Source of the DNA: Pseudoalteromonas luteoviolacea
GTDB lineage: Bacteria; Pseudomonadota; Gammaproteobacteria; Enterobacterales; Alteromonadaceae
DNA length: 64,000 nt
NCBI RefSeq assembly: GCF_021654285.1
Contig: NZ_JAKFZS010000011.1
Coordinates: forward strand, 1-64,000
Direction: 5' to 3'
Positions 55,587 to 64,000 of the stretch are shown piece by piece. Under the pieces are notes generated by a model. It saw nothing but the letters and a program-made list of their open reading frames with translations, was not told where the DNA came from and did no database searches. Within the stretch, counting starts at the first letter, position 1, and each line of letters starts with the position of its first letter. The translations under genes and the position numbers were made by a program.

Positions 55587-56900
55587 ATGTCTTTTATCAA
55601 TGAAACACACGATATTAATTTAAAAAGCTGGGTTGCAAGTGCAAACCAGGCTGGTAACGATTTCCCAATTCAAAACTTACCGTTTGCGTCATTTCGTCGC
55701 AAAGGCAGCAATGAAGAATTCCGTGGCGGCGTAGCAATTGGTGATCAAGTACTAGATCTAGCAGTCGTTGCTGCTGCAAACATCTTTGACGGTGCAGCGC
55801 AAGAGGCGGTTGAAGCGGCAAATGCACAAGCACTAAACGAATTCATGGGTCTAGGTAAAGCACATTGGTCAGGCTTACGTTTAGCACTTTCTCGTGCATT
55901 ACGTGAAGGCTCTGAGCACCAAGGTGCCCTTGAGAACGCACTTGTGGCACAAGATGACGTTGAATATGCACTTCCGTGTCACATCGGTGATTACACTGAT
56001 TTTTACACATCAATCTATCACGCAACTGCAGTAGGTAGCTTGTTCCGCCCTGATAATCCACTTCTGCCTAACTACAAGTGGGTACCAATCGGCTACCATG
56101 GCCGTGCTTCATCAATTGATGTATCAGGTCAGACTTTCCCGCGCCCTAAAGGTCAAACTAAGGCACCAGATGCTGAAGCACCATCATTTGGCCCTTGTAA
56201 GCGTCTAGACTACGAGTTAGAACTAGGTATTTACCTTGGTAAAGGCAATGAGCTAGGTGATGCGATTGCAATTGAAGATGCAGAAGACCACGTATTCGGT
56301 TTCTGTCTATTTAATGACTGGTCAGCACGTGACCTACAAGCATGGGAATACCAACCTTTAGGTCCATTCCTTGCGAAGAACTTTGCATCAACAGTCTCAC
56401 CATGGATTGTGACAACGGAAGCGTTAGCTCCATACCGCACTGCGTGGCACCGTGACGAAAACGACCCACAACCAATGAGCTACCTGGAGTCTGCACAGAA
56501 CCGTGAAACTGGTTCATTTGATATTCAAATGGACGTACTTATCGAAACAGATAAAATGCGCAGCGAAAATGCAGCGCCAAGCAAAGTTTCTGAGTCAAGC
56601 TTCAAGCACAGCTATTGGACAGTTGCACAAATGGTTACACACCACACAGTCAACGGGTGTAACTTCTTACCAGGTGATATGTTAGGTTCAGGCACACAGT
56701 CAGGCCCAGAACATGAAGAAGCAGGTTCATTACTTGAGCTGTCTCGCGGCGGTAAAGAATCGATTACTTTAAGCAATGGCGAAGAGCGTAAATTCCTTGA
56801 AGACGGTGACAAGGTCATTATGCGCGGCTGGTGTGAAGCTGACGGCTTCAACCGCATCGGCTTCGGCTCAGTAGAAGGCACTGTGCTTCCTGCAAAATAA
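55587..56900 (+). CDS. fahA: Fumarylacetoacetase
   Basis: This 437-residue FAH-family enzyme performs the last step of homogentisate breakdown, splitting fumarylacetoacetate to fumarate and acetoacetate. Family segments are intact: DFYTSIYHAT (catalytic His region), RLDYELELGIYLG (metal-binding Glu residues) and FNDWSARDLQAWEYQPLGPFLAKNF. The length and N-terminal SH3-like part match two-domain eukaryote-type FAH. AAGGAA lies upstream of the ATG. The intermediate enzymes HmgA and maleylacetoacetate isomerase are not in this window. Confidence 0.95.
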   Translation: MSFINETHDINLKSWVASANQAGNDFPIQNLPFASFRRKGSNEEFRGGVAIGDQVLDLAVVAAANIFDGAAQEAVEAANAQALNEFMGLGKAHWSGLRLALSRALREGSEHQGALENALVAQDDVEYALPCHIGDYTDFYTSIYHATAVGSLFRPDNPLLPNYKWVPIGYHGRASSIDVSGQTFPRPKGQTKAPDAEAPSFGPCKRLDYELELGIYLGKGNELGDAIAIEDAEDHVFGFCLFNDWSARDLQAWEYQPLGPFLAKNFASTVSPWIVTTEALAPYRTAWHRDENDPQPMSYLESAQNRETGSFDIQMDVLIETDKMRSENAAPSKVSESSFKHSYWTVAQMVTHHTVNGCNFLPGDMLGSGTQSGPEHEEAGSLLELSRGGKESITLSNGEERKFLEDGDKVIMRGWCEADGFNRIGFGSVEGTVLPAK

Positions 56901-56926
56901 TTGAATAAAATAATTTCATTCAAATC

Positions 56927-56956
56927 AAAGGCGTGCATAAACACGCCTTTTTTTTA
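56927..56956 (+). terminator. Strong terminator after fahA
   Basis: AAAGGCGTG / CACGCCTTT with a 6-base loop is followed by T6 on the plus strand. Confidence 0.93.
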
Positions 56957-57022
56957 TGATTTTATACTGGCTTTTTGTATAAAAATTGTTAGAGTTAGGC
57001 GTTATCTAAATTTTTAAGTGTT

Positions 57023-58138
57023 ATGTTAAGCGTTATCAAAAGCCTAGTTTTAAAGCTATTTCAACCCAAACAAGTCATGCTACGTCAAAATGGCGAAGTA
57101 AGCTTATTGGCTATACCAGCTTGGGTGCAAATCACGATTATAGTATGCCTAATCACAACTTTGGCATGGCTTGGCTTTACAACCTCACAATATTTCACAC
57201 AAAAAACACATTTACTTGCACTGTCAGATGAAGTTTCAAGCAAAGAAGCTGCTTTTCTTAGTAAGCAAGCCGCACTTGAAGCGCAACTTGCCCAACAACA
57301 AACACGCATAGCACAGCTCGATGCACAGCATGCAGTACTAAACGAGCTTATGGCTTCGCTCCCCAATACGCTGACTGAAGGTGAGGTGAGTGACACAGCC
57401 CCTCTCCCATCAGAACCTAATGAAAATCGCGAAGTGAATACCGAGTCATTAGAGCTACACGAAGAACATACTGAGTCATTTCATCATCATGCCACTGAAT
57501 TAAACAACGCACAAAGCCAGCTGCTTAACCAATTGCACAATTTGATCGCACGCAGAAATCGAGTTTTACTCGCGGGTATGCAAGAAGCTGGCATCAAAGC
57601 AAACACCTCAAATGAAGCGCAAGGTGGTCCTTATCACCAGGTTCAAAGTGATAAACTGCCTCAATCATACCTCAACGCAATTGACAGCTCTGTGCAACTA
57701 AACCAACTGGAACGCTTAGTCCAAAAGCTGCCAGCAAGCATGCCAGTTAAAGAAGACAAATATTATATTTCTAGTGCATTTGGCTATCGAAAAGATCCAA
57801 TTAACGGTCGCCGCGCCTACCACAAAGGCGTCGATTTAGCTGGGTGGCACAAAACAGAAATCATCGCACCTGCAGATGGCAAAGTTATCAGAGCCGGAAA
57901 ATATGGCGGCTATGGCAAATTTATTGAAATTCAACATGTCAACGGGATCACGACACGTTACGGGCATTTACACACAATTAAAGTAAAAAAAGGCCAAAAA
58001 GTTAAGCAATCAGACGTAATTGCATTAATGGGCAGCACAGGAAGAAGTACCAGTACACACTTGCACTACGAAGTATTACAGGATAAAAAGCATATTAACC
58101 CTGTTAAACTTGCAAGAGTACTCGAACGTGTTCAATAA
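57023..58138 (+). CDS. Membrane-anchored M23 (LytM) peptidoglycan endopeptidase
   Basis: The 371-residue product has one membrane helix (about 34-54), a coiled coil (about 60-110) and an acidic linker. A C-terminal M23 domain (about 245-365) follows. The zinc and catalytic residues are intact: His267 and Asp271 (HKGVDLA), YGHLH near 313, and HLH at 346-348. The domain faces the periplasm and should cut peptide cross-links of peptidoglycan. Its end overlaps the bactofilin start, a pairing known from other proteobacteria where bactofilin polymers localise M23 enzymes. SD is weak. Confidence 0.9.
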   Translation: MLSVIKSLVLKLFQPKQVMLRQNGEVSLLAIPAWVQITIIVCLITTLAWLGFTTSQYFTQKTHLLALSDEVSSKEAAFLSKQAALEAQLAQQQTRIAQLDAQHAVLNELMASLPNTLTEGEVSDTAPLPSEPNENREVNTESLELHEEHTESFHHHATELNNAQSQLLNQLHNLIARRNRVLLAGMQEAGIKANTSNEAQGGPYHQVQSDKLPQSYLNAIDSSVQLNQLERLVQKLPASMPVKEDKYYISSAFGYRKDPINGRRAYHKGVDLAGWHKTEIIAPADGKVIRAGKYGGYGKFIEIQHVNGITTRYGHLHTIKVKKGQKVKQSDVIALMGSTGRSTSTHLHYEVLQDKKHINPVKLARVLERVQ

Positions 58139-58514
58139 ATTAAAAAATAATAAATCCTCAGCGCTCTACGTCGCCATGATCTCCCCAAACACCAAAGTCA
58201 TTGGTGACATTCACTGCGAAGGTGAAATTCAAATTGATGGCATTGTTTCTGGTAATCTCGACGTCGAGCACTTAGTAATTGGTGAGCAAGGGACCATTGA
58301 GGGTAATATTAAAGCCACACAAGTTCATGTGAAAGGCACTGTCAACGGTTGTATCACTGCACAGCAAGTCCGTTTAGAGCCTTCAGCTAAAGTACACGGC
58401 GATATCATCCATGATACCTTGAGTATCGAGGCTGGGGCACATATTGAAGGTCAGCTCACACACAAAACAGACCTTTCAAATGTCACCCCAATTGAAAAGC
58501 AAGAGCAGGCCTAG
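58128..58514 (+). CDS. Bactofilin-family cytoskeletal protein
   Basis: The 128-residue product has a central right-handed beta-helix of short repeats (IGDIHCEGEIQIDGIVSGN; IEGNIKATQVHVKGTVNG; VHGDIIHDTLSIEAGAHIEG), the bactofilin (DUF583) pattern. Flanking tails are short and polar. I chose the GTG at 58128, giving MFNKLKNNK, typical of the family; a TTG six codons earlier is also open. Bactofilins self-assemble into filaments without nucleotide and position wall enzymes. It overlaps the M23 gene by 11 bases and converges with the DUF4442 gene by a 4-base overlap. Confidence 0.9.
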   Translation: MFNKLKNNKSSALYVAMISPNTKVIGDIHCEGEIQIDGIVSGNLDVEHLVIGEQGTIEGNIKATQVHVKGTVNGCITAQQVRLEPSAKVHGDIIHDTLSIEAGAHIEGQLTHKTDLSNVTPIEKQEQA

Positions 58515-58978
58515 TTTCTCGCAGTTATATACATTGTTACATCGGCGTGAAACACTTTCACGCCCTCAGCATTAAACACTTCAACTGGAACGATTAAATC
58601 TTCTTTATCTTGCCACTGATGTGGCAATGGGATCACCGCTTCAGCTTTAAGGTCACTATCCGCTTTTTTTAAGTATTGTACTGTCATCCCCTTGGGGATC
58701 CACCTATGAGTATTCACAGGAACTGTTGCGTCAGTCACGACTCCAGCACATAGCTCTGCCAAATTACACTGGGCAATGGCATGCACTGTACCAATATGAT
58801 TATGCACCGCACGACGATTAGGCATTTGCGCGCAAATTCTACCGCTACTTAAATGCGTGATTTTAGGTTTAATGGTCGAAAAGTATGGCGCTCTCTTACA
58901 TACCGCTTTACTAAATAACCAATTTCCAAATGGTAGCCAACGAAATTTTTTATAAGTATTTAACAATGAACCTGCCAT
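58511..58978 (-). CDS. DUF4442 hotdog-fold protein
   Basis: The 155-residue product matches the DUF4442/YiiD-C-like hotdog group, with HNHIGTVHAIAQCNLAELCAG (about 59-79) as the core segment. These are probable acyl-thioesterases of unknown substrate. It has no signal peptide. It overlaps the convergent bactofilin gene by 4 bases. The 286 bases upstream (58979-59264) are AT-rich with a T10 run at 59221-59230 and show no gene. Confidence 0.8.
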   Translation of the reverse strand: MAGSLLNTYKKFRWLPFGNWLFSKAVCKRAPYFSTIKPKITHLSSGRICAQMPNRRAVHNHIGTVHAIAQCNLAELCAGVVTDATVPVNTHRWIPKGMTVQYLKKADSDLKAEAVIPLPHQWQDKEDLIVPVEVFNAEGVKVFHADVTMYITARN

Positions 58979-59264
58979 AAACTATCCTGCCTTTTTGCTT
59001 AAACCTAACACATCAGACCAGTTAACTCTAGTGTTATCAGTATATAAAAATATCCATATAAGCTATTCAAGAAGTAAGTACCTTTTAGAAAAAAAGCACA
59101 ATAAAAAACCTGAGCCAATAAAAGGTAAAGCACTGTTTTAATGATTATTATTCATTCAAAATTCTTATTAAACCCTTTCGATTAATAAAATATTATTGTA
59201 TTACGGCGATTTGTCCTGTCTTTTTTTTTTGCGCGCAATACAATAGCGTCGAAAAGGAGACAGC

Positions 59265-60443
59265 ATGCAACACCACACCAGTAAATCACTTATTTTCATC
59301 CTCGCCCTATTAGTCATATTTTGCCCGCTCGGTATTGATTTATATTTGCCCGCTTTTGTCGACATGCAAAATGCACTAGCAGTAAGCGAAGCTCAAATTC
59401 AACAAACTGTCAGTGTTTATATGCTTGCTGTGGGACTCGGGCAATTAATTGCTGGGCCATTGGCAGATAAGTATGGGCGTAAACCGATAGCCCTCTCTGG
59501 TGTAAGCCTATTTATGATTGGCGCAGCGTTGGCCACAGTTGTGGATACATGGGAGTCAGTGATGTTTGCTCGAGTACTTCAAGGTCTTGGCGCATGTGCT
59601 ACTTTTGTCAGTGCTTTTGCCGTTGTGCGAGATAGCTTTGGTAACAAAGGCAGTGGCCAAATGATCACATATTTAAATGGCATCGTCTGCTTTATTCCAG
59701 CATTAGCACCTATTTTAGGGGCATGGCTAACTGTGGAGCTTGGCTGGCGCAGTAATTTTGCGTTTTTATTTGTCTTTGCGGTATTTGGCCTTATTTTATT
59801 ATTTTTCATTTTTAAAGAAACGAAACCTGAGGACTCCATTTACAAAGGCCACATCCTCGATCTTCGCCGTTTTGGCCCTATGCTCAGTAGCCCCAAGTTT
59901 ATGTTTAACGCATCAATTACCATGGTGTGTATGTCGGCAATGCTCGTGTTTGTAGTCGGTGCACCGGGGTGGATAATGTCTCATTTAAATCTCCCTATGA
60001 CGGACTTTACTTTCTGGTTCGCGCTTAATGCATTTATCAGCATCGTATCTAGTTTTGTAGCACCGCAATTTATTAAACGTCATAGTCGTCGCGCTTTGCA
60101 ATTTGGACTCTCTTTATTTTGTAGTGCAGGTGCCATCATTCTCATACTGCCGCAAATAGCAGCCGCTTATTACATGCTGCCAATGTATGTAGCCTCAATA
60201 GGATTTGCTTTTACCATTGGTGCAGCGGCAGGCAATGCGTTAGCAGAGTTCCCTAAACAAGCTGGTACAGCTTCCGCATTAATTGGCCTTATGCAAATGA
60301 GCGGTGCCGGGCTATTAGCTGTATTGACTCAGCCGTTAGGACTGACTGCACCATTGCAATTAGCACTGCACCTGTGCATGGGATTGCCTTTTTTAATGTT
60401 GTTGTTCTCAAAACATCGCCAAGCGTTACACAGTGCAAATTAA
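59265..60443 (+). CDS. Bcr/CflA-type MFS drug efflux transporter
   Basis: The 392-residue product has 12 predicted helices. The Bcr/CflA N-terminal motif GIDLYLPAFVDMQ and the MFS loop GPLADKYGRKP are present. It is a proton-driven exporter; relatives export bicyclomycin, sulfonamides or chloramphenicol, but the substrate here is not deducible. AGGAG lies 5 bases before the ATG. Confidence 0.9.
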   Translation: MQHHTSKSLIFILALLVIFCPLGIDLYLPAFVDMQNALAVSEAQIQQTVSVYMLAVGLGQLIAGPLADKYGRKPIALSGVSLFMIGAALATVVDTWESVMFARVLQGLGACATFVSAFAVVRDSFGNKGSGQMITYLNGIVCFIPALAPILGAWLTVELGWRSNFAFLFVFAVFGLILLFFIFKETKPEDSIYKGHILDLRRFGPMLSSPKFMFNASITMVCMSAMLVFVVGAPGWIMSHLNLPMTDFTFWFALNAFISIVSSFVAPQFIKRHSRRALQFGLSLFCSAGAIILILPQIAAAYYMLPMYVASIGFAFTIGAAAGNALAEFPKQAGTASALIGLMQMSGAGLLAVLTQPLGLTAPLQLALHLCMGLPFLMLLFSKHRQALHSAN

Positions 60444-60587
60444 CGTGACACTTTTTGCTAACTAGTCGTAAAACTGTCACATCAACTCGGCATACTGTGT
60501 CTAATAGCTGCACAGGCTGTTGTTGAGAAGGCATAAGACTTCTTTTTTAGCATTTATTTATATTGAATCAAAATCCCCCAACCTTGT

Positions 60588-60612
60588 TATGCGGGTTCAT
60601 ACGACCCGCATA
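60588..60612. terminator. Hairpin between bcr-like and lysE-like genes
   Basis: TATGCGGGT / ACCCGCATA is a perfect 9-bp stem with a 7-base loop followed by GTTTTAAA. It is probably a terminator for the upstream transporter gene, although 144 bases past its stop. Confidence 0.6.
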
Positions 60613-60696
60613 GTTTTAAAAATACCGCAATAAAGCATTTTCAACTTGTTCCCGAGTGATTAAACTAGCATCTAACTGTATTACATTTACTCTATT

Positions 60697-61335
60697 ATGC
60701 TAAATCCTGAATTTTTGATTTCATTCTTGTTTGCGAGCTTCATTATTGCTATCGCACCCGGGCCCTCCAATGCATTTTTAATGGCGCAAACCTTTACCCA
60801 TGGTAAAACCGCGGGGATGCAAAGTGCACTTGGCTTTGCTCTCGGTGGCGTGGTACACACTATTTTTGCCGTCATTGGTTTATCAGCTATTTTGAAAGCG
60901 TCTGAAACGGCCTACACAGCAGTCCAGTACCTCGGTGCCGGATATCTTGCTTATCTCGGGATAATGACCTTTAAAGCAACCTTAACGAACATCAATGACG
61001 AACACTCTGAGGGGGATAATAGTACACCGAGCAAATCCAGTAAGAACGTGACTTTTCAGGCAATGATGACCGAAGTACTGAACCCTAAAGTTGCGCTGTT
61101 TTTCATCGCTTTTATCCCCCAATTTGTTGATACCAGTTTAGATACATCCACAACAGTTCAATTAGCACTATTTGGTCTACTCTACCCCATCTTGGCTTTT
61201 CCTGTTGATTGTGTATACGTCTATGGTGGAGATAAAATTGCAGGCTACTTTAGAAGTCATCCACAAGCGCCTATATGGATAGATAGAATATCTGCAGCCA
61301 TTTTTATTGCATTGGCTGTTAATCTATTGCTGTAA
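60697..61335 (+). CDS. LysE/RhtB family amino-acid exporter
   Basis: This 212-residue, six-helix membrane protein has the LysE/RhtB N-terminal motif APGPSNAFLMAQTFTHGK, the GVVHTIFAVIGLSAIL helix and the TEVLNPKVALFFIAFIPQF segment. It exports amino acids or their derivatives; substrate unknown. No good SD precedes the ATG. The mgsA gene follows after 8 bases, so the two are probably co-transcribed. Confidence 0.9.
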   Translation: MLNPEFLISFLFASFIIAIAPGPSNAFLMAQTFTHGKTAGMQSALGFALGGVVHTIFAVIGLSAILKASETAYTAVQYLGAGYLAYLGIMTFKATLTNINDEHSEGDNSTPSKSSKNVTFQAMMTEVLNPKVALFFIAFIPQFVDTSLDTSTTVQLALFGLLYPILAFPVDCVYVYGGDKIAGYFRSHPQAPIWIDRISAAIFIALAVNLLL

Positions 61336-61343
61336 GGAAACTT

Positions 61344-61802
61344 ATGAAATACACACAAGCTAAAATTCCTGCGACCAAGCGCATTGCTTTAGTTGCCCAC
61401 GATGGCAAAAAATCAAGTATGGCTAATTGGTGCAAAAAGCACAGAGCCGTTTTAGTACAGCATATTTTGAGTGCGACCGGCACGACAGGCGCACTGATAG
61501 CTTCAAAGTCAGAGCTAGAAGTAACACAGTTAATGAGCGGGCCAATGGGTGGAGATCAGCAAATAGGCGCCAAAATTGCTGAGCAACAAATAGACATGTT
61601 GATATTTTTTTGGGACCCTTTGTCATCTCAGCCCCATGATCCAGATGTGAAAGCGCTATTGAGACTGGCTGCTGTTTGGAATATTCCAGTTGCGTGTAAT
61701 GAAGCCAGCGCAGATATGCTGCTGACTTCAACTTTGATGAATACTGAGCTGCCAAGAACACAGCCCGATTATTCAGCATATATTTCTAATCGTATTCGTT
61801 AA
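61344..61802 (+). CDS. mgsA: Methylglyoxal synthase
   Basis: The 152 residues equal the E. coli enzyme's length, and its catalytic and phosphate-binding residues fall at the same numbers: His19, Asp71 (GPMGGDQQ), Asp91, His98 and Asp101 (FFWDPLSSQPHDPDVKALLRL). It converts dihydroxyacetone phosphate to methylglyoxal and phosphate, a bypass that relieves sugar-phosphate stress. AAGGA lies 5 bases before the ATG. It converges with yegD with a 4-base overlap. Confidence 0.97.
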   Translation: MKYTQAKIPATKRIALVAHDGKKSSMANWCKKHRAVLVQHILSATGTTGALIASKSELEVTQLMSGPMGGDQQIGAKIAEQQIDMLIFFWDPLSSQPHDPDVKALLRLAAVWNIPVACNEASADMLLTSTLMNTELPRTQPDYSAYISNRIR

Positions 61803-63160
61803 CGATAAATACGCTCAGCCCACTTTGTTAAGCCTGCGGTGACACTACCAAAGTTGTCACCATTCAACATTGGAATATCGCCCAACTTTGCTTGTAATGC
61901 ACTTTTTAGCAACGGTGATTGTGCACTGCCCCCAGTCAAATAAATGGCATCAGGCTTAGTGCCTGCATCTAAAATCGCTTGCTCGGCAAGTGCCACCACC
62001 TGTTGTAAACTCGACTCAACAGACTCGGTTAATTGAGTAAGATTGAGGTTTTGCTCCAATTCATTTTCAATAAATGATAAATCAACTTGATGCACGCTAT
62101 CATCGCTCAATGCAATTTTCGCTAGTTCAGCCTGCCTAACAAATTGATGTGTCATCTTGTTTTCCTGGATCACTTGCAAGCGCTTTAGCTTTTCAGGCTC
62201 ACAGACATCACGTAGCATGGTATTGAGCTCACGGCCGAAGGCACTGCTGTAAAAATCACTCTGCAATTGAATGTCATTGATTTTGCATGCTTGCCAAAAA
62301 GCTTGCTTTGGTAAAGGCAAACCAGATTTAAATTGTCCACCTAAACCACACACAGGCATTAACTTATGAAACGCCAAAGCAATATCTAAATCGTTGCCAC
62401 CAATCCGCTTTCCCGTATGAGCCAAGAAGTGAGCACTCCTATCTTCACAATCTCGATAACTTGGGCCCATTTGTACAAATGAGCAATCACTTGTACCACC
62501 GCCAATATCAACTACGAGCACTTTTTTATCCTGTTGCAGATCTGATTCGAAATCAATACCTGCTGCCAGGGGTTCATAGAGAAACTCCACATCAGTGAAA
62601 CCCGCACGTTTCGCCGCTGTAGTTAAAATAGATATAGCTTGACGGTTACTATCCTCTCCACCGACCGCTTGGAAATTAACCGGACGACCAATCACCGTTT
62701 GCGTTAGTGCTGAACCTAAGTGCTTCTCGGCTCGTGTTTTCAGCGCCATGATCATGGCTGTGGCAATATCTTCAAAAAATGCGATTTGCTCAGGCTTTAG
62801 CCCTATTGCGCCAAAGAAGGACTTAGGCGATTTAACAAAATAGCCCTCTTCTGGCATAGAGATGTATTCTTCAATCGCTTCTTGACCAACAAAAACACCA
62901 CTTTCTTGTGGCATCAAGTCTAAGTCGCTACGAGCAAACTGTGCGCTTTTCAATATGCCACTTCTCTGTGCTCTGTACTGGGACTGGGCACTCTCCTGAA
63001 TGCCTTTTGCAACATAGTCAGAAATAAGCGAGTTATGTAGTGCATATAGCGTAGAAGGAAGGTAATACTTAGAGTTTTCCAAAGGGATCAACTCTACTGC
63101 GCCTGCACGCATTACACCCATTGCACAATTTGAGCTACCATAATCAAACCCAACGACCAT
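61799..63160 (-). CDS. yegD: YegD, Hsp70-like ATPase-fold protein
   Basis: This 453-residue Hsp70/actin-fold protein is close in length to E. coli YegD (450). The nucleotide-binding motifs are GFDYGSSNCAMGV (residues 4-16), VLVVDIGGGTSDCSFVQMG and IYLTGGSAQSPLL. It lacks the Hsp70 substrate-binding domain. Its cellular role is not established. AGGT lies 4 bases before the ATG. The partial ligase gene upstream (about 75 bases away) is on the same strand. Confidence 0.93.
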   Translation of the reverse strand: MVVGFDYGSSNCAMGVMRAGAVELIPLENSKYYLPSTLYALHNSLISDYVAKGIQESAQSQYRAQRSGILKSAQFARSDLDLMPQESGVFVGQEAIEEYISMPEEGYFVKSPKSFFGAIGLKPEQIAFFEDIATAMIMALKTRAEKHLGSALTQTVIGRPVNFQAVGGEDSNRQAISILTTAAKRAGFTDVEFLYEPLAAGIDFESDLQQDKKVLVVDIGGGTSDCSFVQMGPSYRDCEDRSAHFLAHTGKRIGGNDLDIALAFHKLMPVCGLGGQFKSGLPLPKQAFWQACKINDIQLQSDFYSSAFGRELNTMLRDVCEPEKLKRLQVIQENKMTHQFVRQAELAKIALSDDSVHQVDLSFIENELEQNLNLTQLTESVESSLQQVVALAEQAILDAGTKPDAIYLTGGSAQSPLLKSALQAKLGDIPMLNGDNFGSVTAGLTKWAERIYR

Positions 63161-63234
63161 TCTTACCTCGCATCCGCTCGCAAAAAAGGACGAAATTTAC
63201 CATAGCTCAGATCGATTTTAAAGGATATCCCTCC

Positions 63235-64000
63235 TTACAAAGCGTCACGCATTCGCAAAAAACTCGCGAATCTCGGTTTGCCGTATTTGGTAAACCCTTG
63301 GTATTGAAATGTAATTGTACTTCCGATGGCTGGCGGGGAGACACGCTGCTCGTCTGTAAATCCCGTTCCGATGTTAAATATGACCCCTTCCATCGTTTTT
63401 ACCCTAATTGCCCCCATCATTCCTTGATACTTACCTCTTCCTGGCAAATGAGCGATAACAACCGCTTCAGCATCAAACTTAGGCTTGTATTTAAGTACTT
63501 GAGCGGTTCTGCCAGCCTGATGGGTAGCAGCCTTTTCATGTAGCATTACCCCCTCACCACCACGCAACAATACTTGAGTATAAAATTCATCTAACTGAGC
63601 TTTATTAGTAAAATGGTGCTGAGGAATTGGCTTCACATGGATACTGTGTAAGCCATTCACGATACCTTGATATTTCTCAAAGCGTTGCTCAAACGTCAGC
63701 AGTGGATCTGGGGCATCAAAAATGAGGTAATGAACCTGCTGCCAATTCTCATGATCAGGGACTTTTCTGCGCACCAAACTACTAACAAACGCAAAGTTGT
63801 TATACCCAGCCCATAATTCGCCATCCAACCACCGGTTAGGTAATACAGCCGTAAACCATTTTGGCGCATGAATAATATGCCCGGTTCGGGTTTTAAGCAA
63901 CTTGCCATCCCAAACTGCACGTACGCCATCATACTTTTCACTTACCAAATAATCGCTGACGGGTTTTTGTTGCGTATACACTTTTGCGAGTTGAACATCA
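63235..64000 (-). CDS. ATP-dependent DNA ligase, 5' end cut by window edge
   Basis: This partial gene has about 255 visible codons; the frame stays open to the window edge, and an internal GTG at 63981 is not a convincing start. The adenylation motif SEKYDGVRAVWDG holds the nucleophilic Lys. Motif III-like LDGELW, GGEGVMLHEK and LKYKPKFDAEAVV (motifs IV and V), and a short OB domain ending at MRDAL follow. No zinc finger or BRCT is present. This is the minimal LigE-type ligase of gammaproteobacteria, usually with a signal peptide and thought to act in the periplasm. The N-terminus lies outside the window, so secretion cannot be checked. Confidence 0.88.
   Translation of the reverse strand, partial: DVQLAKVYTQQKPVSDYLVSEKYDGVRAVWDGKLLKTRTGHIIHAPKWFTAVLPNRWLDGELWAGYNNFAFVSSLVRRKVPDHENWQQVHYLIFDAPDPLLTFEQRFEKYQGIVNGLHSIHVKPIPQHHFTNKAQLDEFYTQVLLRGGEGVMLHEKAATHQAGRTAQVLKYKPKFDAEAVVIAHLPGRGKYQGMMGAIRVKTMEGVIFNIGTGFTDEQRVSPPAIGSTITFQYQGFTKYGKPRFASFLRMRDAL

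Noticed and set aside
63121..63543. A 140-codon plus-strand frame at the yegD-ligase junction
   Set aside because: It is antisense to the clear ATP-dependent ligase and has no recognisable domain.

Overview
The window reads as chromosomal DNA of a marine gammaproteobacterium, most likely an Alteromonadales member close to Pseudoalteromonas. This rests on the conserved order initiator tRNA-rimP-nusA-infB-rbfA-truB-rpsO-pnp-nlpI, the many AT-rich intergenic gaps, a TyrR-type regulator, and typical marine genes (Mrp Na+/H+ antiporter, MipA/DUF3019 pair, delta-class carbonic anhydrase, tyrosine catabolism). The species is an inference; no search was run. No phage, insertion sequence or CRISPR array was seen.

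Layout. 0.2-5.3 kb: a CnoX/YbbN-like thioredoxin-TPR protein, topoisomerase III and a chemoreceptor. 5.6-11.4 kb: a complete six-gene mrp operon (AB fused, C, D, E, F, G) with overlapping genes and its own terminator. 11.7-23.1 kb: a secreted protein with an HExxH motif, nlpI, and the conserved translation/RNA-decay block running back to the initiator tRNA, all on the minus strand. 23.3-32 kb: mixed single genes, including a delta-class carbonic anhydrase, a globin-like protein apparently lacking its haem histidine, a lipoprotein, DUF3019/MipA, dapE, ompW, a thioesterase and tyrR. 51-64 kb: a secreted two-domain protein, a POT peptide transporter, hppD and fahA, an M23 peptidase overlapping a bactofilin, Bcr-type and LysE-type transporters, methylglyoxal synthase, YegD, and the 3' part of an ATP-dependent DNA ligase.

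The centrepiece is 32.2-50.9 kb: seven plus-strand genes, six of them overlapping or separated by at most 10 bases. They look like a greatly enlarged Gram-negative version of the CapB-CapC-CapA (PgsBCA) poly-gamma-glutamate machinery. Recognisable parts are a CapA-type lipoprotein, a double CapC membrane domain with a long soluble tail, and a 1366-residue protein carrying a CapB/Mur-ligase domain at its C-terminal half. Added to these are a CHASE2-GAF-PAS-like membrane sensor with no visible output domain, a single-span beta-rich periplasmic protein, an amidohydrolase-like secreted protein, and a 1422-residue secreted protein ending in a probable outer-membrane barrel. Together they suggest synthesis of an amide-linked polymer in the cytoplasm, passage through CapC and the periplasm, trimming, and export across the outer membrane. 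A promoter followed by three perfect 8-bp tandem repeats lies just upstream.

Tyrosine metabolism forms a second theme. tyrR lies at 31 kb and hppD at 54 kb is preceded by two good TyrR-box matches; tyrR has a weaker match of its own, suggesting autoregulation. Several start codons were moved from the longest open frame to positions with better Shine-Dalgarno sequences or family-consistent lengths: topB, the chemoreceptor, nlpI (TTG), pnp (GTG), rpsO, rbfA, nusA, ompW, tyrR, capA-like, POT, hppD and bactofilin.
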